A stretch of DNA of 64,000 bases from Clostridia bacterium (GTDB taxonomy: Bacteria; Bacillota; Clostridia; Christensenellales; CAG-138): positions 1 through 64,000 of the forward strand of contig JAFRRO010000015.1 in assembly GCA_017428025.1 (NCBI GenBank). The letters are read 5' to 3'. The position numbers and the translations under genes are program-made. Under the pieces are notes generated by a model. It was not told the origin of the DNA. It did not search any database and was given only the letters and a program-made list of their open reading frames with translations. Of the stretch, positions 59,791 to 64,000 are shown piece by piece (the stretch's first letter is position 1; the number at the start of each line of letters is the position of its first letter).

Positions 59791-60448
59791 GCAGGCGAAG
59801 CTGTTCGCATGGAAATACACCTTTCTCGACATTGCGCGGGCGCTGGCGGCGCCGAGCGTGTTTCTGTTCCTGCGTCCGAAACGGCTCTATGAAAGCGACG
59901 CGGCGAAGCAGCCGGTGCGCGGCGGCGCGGTGGTCATCACCAACCACGACAGCTTTCTCGATCCGATGTACGTGATGGTCGCGCTCTGGTACCGGCGGGT
60001 GCGATTCGTGGCGACGAGCGATCTCTACTATCACAAGTCGCTGGCGTTCTTTCTGAACCTGGTGCGCTGCATCGAGGTCGACAAGAAGAACTTCAACTTC
60101 GCGACGTTCCGCAAGGTGAACGAAGCGCTCGACGAGGGCGAGGTCGTCGCGATCTTTCCCGAGGGCAGTATCAACGACGGCAGCCGCGAGTCGGTGCGCG
60201 TGTTCAAGTCGGGCGCGGTGCTGATGGCGCAGAAGGCCGGCGCGCCGATCGTGCCGATCTACATCGATCAACGACCGCACTGGTACAACCGGCAGCGCTA
60301 CATGATCGGCGAGCCGATCGGAATGGAGCGGAAGGAGGGCGAACGCGCGTCGCTTGCGGACATCGACCGCATCACGGAAACGCTCTATCAAAAGGAACTC
60401 AAGCTGAAAAGCATGATGATGGAATACAACAGCAAACGGAGGAAATGA
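59771..60448 (+). CDS. PlsC-family acyltransferase (second copy)
   Basis: A 225-residue protein starting with TTG inside the end of the first copy, with GGGCGGG upstream. It has NHDSFLD (HX4D, His59 and Asp64), a CIEVDKKNFNF block, FPEGSINDG and GAPIVPIYID. It is divergent in sequence from the first copy, so it probably has a different acceptor or acyl preference rather than being a recent duplicate. Confidence 0.88.
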   Translation: MNGNKRKQAKLFAWKYTFLDIARALAAPSVFLFLRPKRLYESDAAKQPVRGGAVVITNHDSFLDPMYVMVALWYRRVRFVATSDLYYHKSLAFFLNLVRCIEVDKKNFNFATFRKVNEALDEGEVVAIFPEGSINDGSRESVRVFKSGAVLMAQKAGAPIVPIYIDQRPHWYNRQRYMIGEPIGMERKEGERASLADIDRITETLYQKELKLKSMMMEYNSKRRK

Positions 60449-60450
60449 AC

Positions 60451-61917
60451 ATGTTTGAACAGTATACCGATCCCGTAACCTACGCAAAGATCGTCGACTG
60501 GCCGAACGTCACCGCGATGTGGCGCAACAGCCTTAAGGAATACGGCAAAAACCTTGCCGTGGAGGACGGCGAGACGGCGCTGACGTATGAAGAACTCGAC
60601 GCCCGCGTTGCGGCGATGCGCGGCGCTTTGAAGGCACAGGGAATCGAACGGGGCGACCGCGTCGGCGTGTTTGCGCTCAACGGCTGCGGCTTTGTCGTTT
60701 CGTACCTGGCGATCGTTACAAGCGGCGCGTGCGCGGCGCTTCTGCCGCCGCAGCTCGACGGCATGACCGTGGCGGGGCTGTCCCGCATGTTCGGTCTCAA
60801 AGCGCTCGTCGTCGATGCGGCGCTGAAAGCCAAGCTTCCCGATCCGATGCCCGTCGCGACGCTCGGCACCGATGCGCAGGGCGAACCCGCGGAGGCGGTC
60901 GAGGTGCAGCCGGAGGATCCGTGCGTGATCATGTTCACCGGCGGCACGACCGGCCGGAGCAAGGGCGCGCTCTTAAGCAACCGCGCGGTCATGACCGGCA
61001 CCAAGTACGGCTGCTACGGCATCAGGGAGATCTTCGAACAGCGGTATTTCCTCGTGCTGCCGCTGACGCACGTGTTCGGTCTCATCCGCAACCTGATGGC
61101 GTGCCTCTATACCGGCAGCGCGCTGCACATCTGCCGCAACAACAAGGACATGTTCCGCGAGATCGCGATGTTCCGCCCGACCGTGTGGGTGGTGGTGCCC
61201 GCGCTGGCGGAGATGGCGCTGAATCTGTCCAGACAGTTCAAGCGCAACATGCTCGGCGATTCGATGAAGACGATCATCTGCGGCGCGGCGCCTGTTGCGC
61301 CGTACCTCGTGCGCGAATATCACAAGCTCGGCATCGATCTGTTCCCGGGCTACGGTCTGACCGAGAGCGCGAACCTTGTCTCCGGCAATCCCGACAACCT
61401 GAACCGTCCGGAATCCGTCGGTCTGCCGTTCCCCGGACAGGAGCTGAAGATCGTCGACGGCGAGCTGTGGCTCAAGGGACCGAACATGATGGACGGCTAC
61501 GTGGGCAACCCGCAGGAGAACGCCGCGGCGTTCGAGGACGGCTGGTTCAAGACCGGCGACCTTGCGCGCTTCGACGAGGACGGCTTCCTGTACATCACCG
61601 GCAGAACGAAGGAGATCATCGTGCTGTCGAACGGCGAGAACGTGTCGCCCGCGGAGGTTGAGGCGAAGTTCAACGAGCTCGAAACGGTGCAGGATTCGCT
61701 GGTGACGGCGGAGAACGACGTGCTGGTATTGGAGGTCGTGCCGAGAAACACCGTGCTGATGACGAAGGGACTTCAGGATCCGATCGCGTACCTGCGCGAG
61801 CAGCTCAACGAGGTCAACCGCGTGCTGCCGACGTATCAGCGCGTTGCGAAGATCGTCATCCGCGACACCGATTTCAAGCGCAGCCCGAGCATGAAGATTT
61901 TGAGGAACCAGAAATGA
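60451..61917 (+). CDS. AMP-dependent acyl-acid synthetase/ligase (second adenylating enzyme)
   Basis: A 488-residue class I adenylate-forming enzyme with canonical motifs: IMFTGGTTGRSKGALLSN (A3), GYGLTESANLVSGN (A5), TGDLARFDEDGFLYITGRTKEIIVLSNGENVSPAEVE (A7/A8) and Lys in SPSMKILRN (A10). No carrier domain of its own, but a free ACP gene follows with 4-bp overlap. I chose ATG 60451 because GGAGG lies 7 bp upstream; the ATG at 60445 is only one base from it. Confidence 0.88.
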   Translation: MFEQYTDPVTYAKIVDWPNVTAMWRNSLKEYGKNLAVEDGETALTYEELDARVAAMRGALKAQGIERGDRVGVFALNGCGFVVSYLAIVTSGACAALLPPQLDGMTVAGLSRMFGLKALVVDAALKAKLPDPMPVATLGTDAQGEPAEAVEVQPEDPCVIMFTGGTTGRSKGALLSNRAVMTGTKYGCYGIREIFEQRYFLVLPLTHVFGLIRNLMACLYTGSALHICRNNKDMFREIAMFRPTVWVVVPALAEMALNLSRQFKRNMLGDSMKTIICGAAPVAPYLVREYHKLGIDLFPGYGLTESANLVSGNPDNLNRPESVGLPFPGQELKIVDGELWLKGPNMMDGYVGNPQENAAAFEDGWFKTGDLARFDEDGFLYITGRTKEIIVLSNGENVSPAEVEAKFNELETVQDSLVTAENDVLVLEVVPRNTVLMTKGLQDPIAYLREQLNEVNRVLPTYQRVAKIVIRDTDFKRSPSMKILRNQK

Positions 61918-62165
61918 ACCGGCAGGAAATCTTTGAAAAACTGAAGGAGATCGCGGAGCTGACGGTACAGGATCCGGCGGTCCTTGCGAACATGAACGAG
62001 GATTCCGACCTCAGCACCGATCTGGGGCTCTCGTCGGTGGGCATGCTCTACATCGTGATCGCGATCGAGGAGATGTTCTATATCCGCATGGACGACGTCA
62101 GCTTCGGCGATTTCAGGACGGTCCGCGACGTCGTGGACTACATCGAAAAGAAGATCGCGGAATGA
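61914..62165 (+). CDS. Stand-alone acyl carrier protein
   Basis: An 83-residue acidic four-helix carrier. DLGLSSVGMLYIVIAIEEMF is the phosphopantetheine site with Ser41 as the modified residue (DLGxDSL-type, here LSSV). It overlaps both neighbours by 4 bp (ATGA on each side), tying it to the ligase before and the PPTase fusion after. Confidence 0.9.
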   Translation: MNRQEIFEKLKEIAELTVQDPAVLANMNEDSDLSTDLGLSSVGMLYIVIAIEEMFYIRMDDVSFGDFRTVRDVVDYIEKKIAE

Positions 62166-63196
62166 AATGGAAGCTCACCGAGCCGCGCTTCGGCGACATC
62201 GTGCGCGTGCTTGCGGGACAGTTCTATCACTACGGGATCTACGCAAGCGATGACGAGATCATCCAGTTCGGTCCCACGCCGGACGCCGAGCACTCGCTGC
62301 TCGACGCGGATATCCGCGTCTGCACGTCGGACGTCAACGGCTTTCTGAAAGGCGGCTTTTTGGAGGTCGCCTCTTTTTCGTTCACGGAACGGCTTAAGGC
62401 GGCAAAACCGGAGGAGATCGTTGCGCGCGCACGAAAAGAACTCGGCACGGGCGGGTACGATATTCTCAAGAACAACTGCGAGCACTTCGTCAACGGCTGC
62501 GCGTTCGGCACGAAATCGAGCGAGCAGGTGGACAGCGTACGCGCGTTCTGGCAGAATCTGCCGGTGCTCGACGTCTATGTGGCGGTGCAGCCCGAAACGC
62601 TTGCGGAAGGGAAGGTCGAGCCGCCCGCCCGGCAGAAGGAGCTGGACGAGACGCACAACGACGCGCTGAAAGCGCAGCGGACCTTCGCGTGGCGCGTGCT
62701 CTGCACCGGCATCAAGCGGAGTCTCGGGCTCGACGTGAGCCGGATCGATCTCAGACGCGACGCGCACAACAAATGGATCGCAAACGGCTGCGCGGTCTCG
62801 ATCTCGCACTGCAAAGGCGCGGTGTGCGCCGCGGTGTCGAAGCGTCCGGTCGGCGTGGATATGGAACCGAAGGACGATCCGCGCTACCGCGAAGCGCTGA
62901 TCGAACGCATTGCGAGCGACGCCGAAAAACAAATGATCGCGCCGCTTTCGATGCAGGAGGGACTTGCGAAGCTGTGGACGCGCAAGGAAGCCGCGTTCAA
63001 GCGCGCGGGCGGGGAACGCTTTCTCCCCGAACAGACGGACGCGACCGGCGACGCGATCCGCACGATCCGCATCCGCCTCGATCACGACTACATCGTGTCG
63101 GTCGCGGGAGAGAACCTCGGCAATCTGCGCGTCTACGAGGTCGGGGGAACCGACGAGCTGCACGCCGCGCGCAGGACCGATTTCGAGACGCTGTAA
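62162..63196 (+). CDS. Fusion of LRAT/PLAAT-like acyltransferase and 4'-phosphopantetheinyl transferase
   Basis: A 344-residue two-domain protein. Residues 1 to about 135 form an LRAT/NlpC-P60-type fold: HYGIY with His23, Gln35 at the position of the second His of vertebrate PLAATs, and NNCEHFVN with nucleophile Cys106. Residues about 165-344 form an Sfp-type PPTase: ISHCKGAVCAA, PVGVDMEPKDD (Mg-binding, 230-239) and LWTRKEAAFKRAGG (271-284). The PPTase would attach the 4'-phosphopantetheine arm to the cluster's carriers. The LRAT part could transfer an acyl chain by a Cys-thioester intermediate. The reading frame is continuous across the join. Confidence 0.85.
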   Translation: MKWKLTEPRFGDIVRVLAGQFYHYGIYASDDEIIQFGPTPDAEHSLLDADIRVCTSDVNGFLKGGFLEVASFSFTERLKAAKPEEIVARARKELGTGGYDILKNNCEHFVNGCAFGTKSSEQVDSVRAFWQNLPVLDVYVAVQPETLAEGKVEPPARQKELDETHNDALKAQRTFAWRVLCTGIKRSLGLDVSRIDLRRDAHNKWIANGCAVSISHCKGAVCAAVSKRPVGVDMEPKDDPRYREALIERIASDAEKQMIAPLSMQEGLAKLWTRKEAAFKRAGGERFLPEQTDATGDAIRTIRIRLDHDYIVSVAGENLGNLRVYEVGGTDELHAARRTDFETL

Positions 63197-63232
63197 CGCA
63201 TAGGAACGGCGGATTCTGCGCATGTTAAGCGC

Positions 63233-64000
63233 ATGAAGCACGCCATCCGCAATCTGCTGCAATTTGATTTGCCGTACCGGCAGTTTGAACTGAAAGAGAC
63301 GGAGCCCGAAGGGACGCCGTCCTTTTTTGCGCACAAAAAAGCGGGAAAAGCACGGATCGCGCCGATCGAGGGCAATCTGTCCGCAAGGCTCGAAACGAAC
63401 CGGAAAACGCTGCTTGCGCTGTTTCACGGCGAGGAAAACACCGATCTCATCTGTACGCCGTTTCGCATCGGCATGCGCGTGCATGCGCTTGCGGTGAGCC
63501 TCAACGGCATGGCGGACGAGACGAAGATCGGCGATTTCATCCTGCGTCCGTGCCACAAGGCGCAGGCGGAGGACGTGCCGAAGCGCGGCAGGATCGCGTA
63601 TCTTGCGGAAAGCGTGCTGACGACGGCGGAGACGGAGCGCAAATCGGACTGGCAGTCAGTCGCGGATGCGGTCACGGAGGGACGCACCGCGGTGCTGGTC
63701 GACGGCGAGACGGAGGCGATCCTCTGCGACACGCGCGGCTTTGTGTCGCGTCCGGTCGGCGCGCCGCAGAACGAGATGACGATCCTCGGTCCGAAGGAGG
63801 CGTTCACGGAAAACATCCGCACGAACGTGACGCTGCTGCGGCGCATCCTCAAGCGCCCCGATTTCGTCTGCAGGTTTCGCGACGCGGGCGGCACGAACCG
63901 CACCAAACTCGTCGTTGCGTACCTCGACGGCACCGTGAATCCGTCGCTGCGCGCGGAGGTCGAACGGCGGCTCGACCGTATCCGCACAAACGATACGCTC
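63233..64000 (+). CDS. GerA-family spore germination protein, N-terminal part (continues past window)
   Basis: 256 codons are open from ATG 63233 to the window end with no stop. The diagnostic part is TAVLVDGETEAILCDTRGFVSRPVGAPQNEMTILGPKEAFTENIRTNVTLLRRILKRPDF, which matches the soluble N-terminal domain of GerKA/GerAA (the GP-EGF-E-TN-LIR pattern). The first ~60 residues are basic and not conserved. GerA-type receptors sit in the inner spore membrane and trigger germination with nutrients. Membrane helices would lie beyond the window. It begins 36 bp after the PPTase fusion and has no strong ribosome-binding site. Confidence 0.85.
   Translation, partial: MKHAIRNLLQFDLPYRQFELKETEPEGTPSFFAHKKAGKARIAPIEGNLSARLETNRKTLLALFHGEENTDLICTPFRIGMRVHALAVSLNGMADETKIGDFILRPCHKAQAEDVPKRGRIAYLAESVLTTAETERKSDWQSVADAVTEGRTAVLVDGETEAILCDTRGFVSRPVGAPQNEMTILGPKEAFTENIRTNVTLLRRILKRPDFVCRFRDAGGTNRTKLVVAYLDGTVNPSLRAEVERRLDRIRTNDTL

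Noticed and set aside
57235-63196. Ordinary phospholipid synthesis genes (plsC pair plus ACP)
   Set aside because: Housekeeping plsC and acpP are not normally found with two adenylating enzymes, an LRAT domain, a PPTase and an exporter, so a dedicated pathway is more likely, though not proven.

Overview
The window comes from a GC-rich (roughly 58-60% by eye), spore-forming Gram-positive of the class Clostridia (Bacillota). The evidence is a Gram-positive PolC replicase, the Bacillus-like order yybS-gdpP-rplI-dnaB, T-box leaders on ileS and thrS, SpoIIAB-like and GerA-type proteins, and dispersed palindromic repeats of a kind common in gut Clostridia. A gut lifestyle is inferred from these repeats plus sucrose/fructan and starch genes. 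The exact genus cannot be named from this sequence.

Layout. 1-3600: end of a sugar operon (glycosidase tail, DUF624 membrane protein, GH32 sucrose-6-phosphate hydrolase, fructokinase). 3600-5066: an AT-richer patch between two copies of the tRNA-fMet 3' end, holding a GNAT acetyltransferase, an ASCH fragment and integrase-tail-like debris, then the intact initiator tRNA. 5200-10000: operon of two related YARHG-type membrane proteins, a zinc-ribbon protein and an M48 metalloprotease. 10035-13430: T-box and ileS. 13551-15475: two-component system. 15554-19985 (minus): BspA-like LRR protein, a TIGR04076 protein and a polysaccharide deacetylase with an apparently leaderless promoter. 20044-22204: T-box and thrS. 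22585-27374 (minus): yybS-gdpP-rplI-dnaB. 27496-27600: an unexplained palindrome/iteron array. 27846-31811 (minus): RND exporter. 31975-35216: PIG-V-like membrane protein, ECF sigma factor and anti-sigma factor. 35435-45905: pyrH-frr-(small ORF)-(DUF559)-uppS-dxr-rseP-ispG-polC. 46031-49371: secreted amylase and a 33-residue peptide gene. 49689-53450: RNase Y, DUF4288-like protein, dipeptidase and a toxin-antitoxin pair. 53532-53891: tRNA-Trp and a hairpin-ladder repeat. 54046-63196: lipoprotein and an acyl-activation/transfer cluster. 63233-64000: start of a GerA-family germination protein.

How the parts work together. The pyrH-to-polC block couples nucleotide supply, ribosome recycling, isoprenoid and undecaprenyl synthesis, membrane proteolysis and replication. 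The 54611-63196 block reads as one pathway: an exporter with a cytoplasmic GHKL-type ATPase domain, a lipase, two adenylating enzymes, two carrier-protein domains, two PlsC acyltransferases, and an LRAT-like acyltransferase fused to the phosphopantetheinyl transferase that would activate the carriers. I infer an uncharacterised acylated (lipid-like) product.

Most notable observations: (1) frr, normally essential, has an in-frame TAG at codon 144 of an otherwise full-length 185-codon gene, although TAG is an ordinary stop elsewhere in the window. (2) The acyl cluster, with its LRAT-PPTase and MATE-ATPase fusions. (3) A DUF559 nuclease-like gene sits exactly between two copies of a MITE-like repeat that appears to supply its ribosome-binding site and stop codon. 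(4) A hairpin-ladder array and a separate iteron-like palindrome array, neither explained by any gene.
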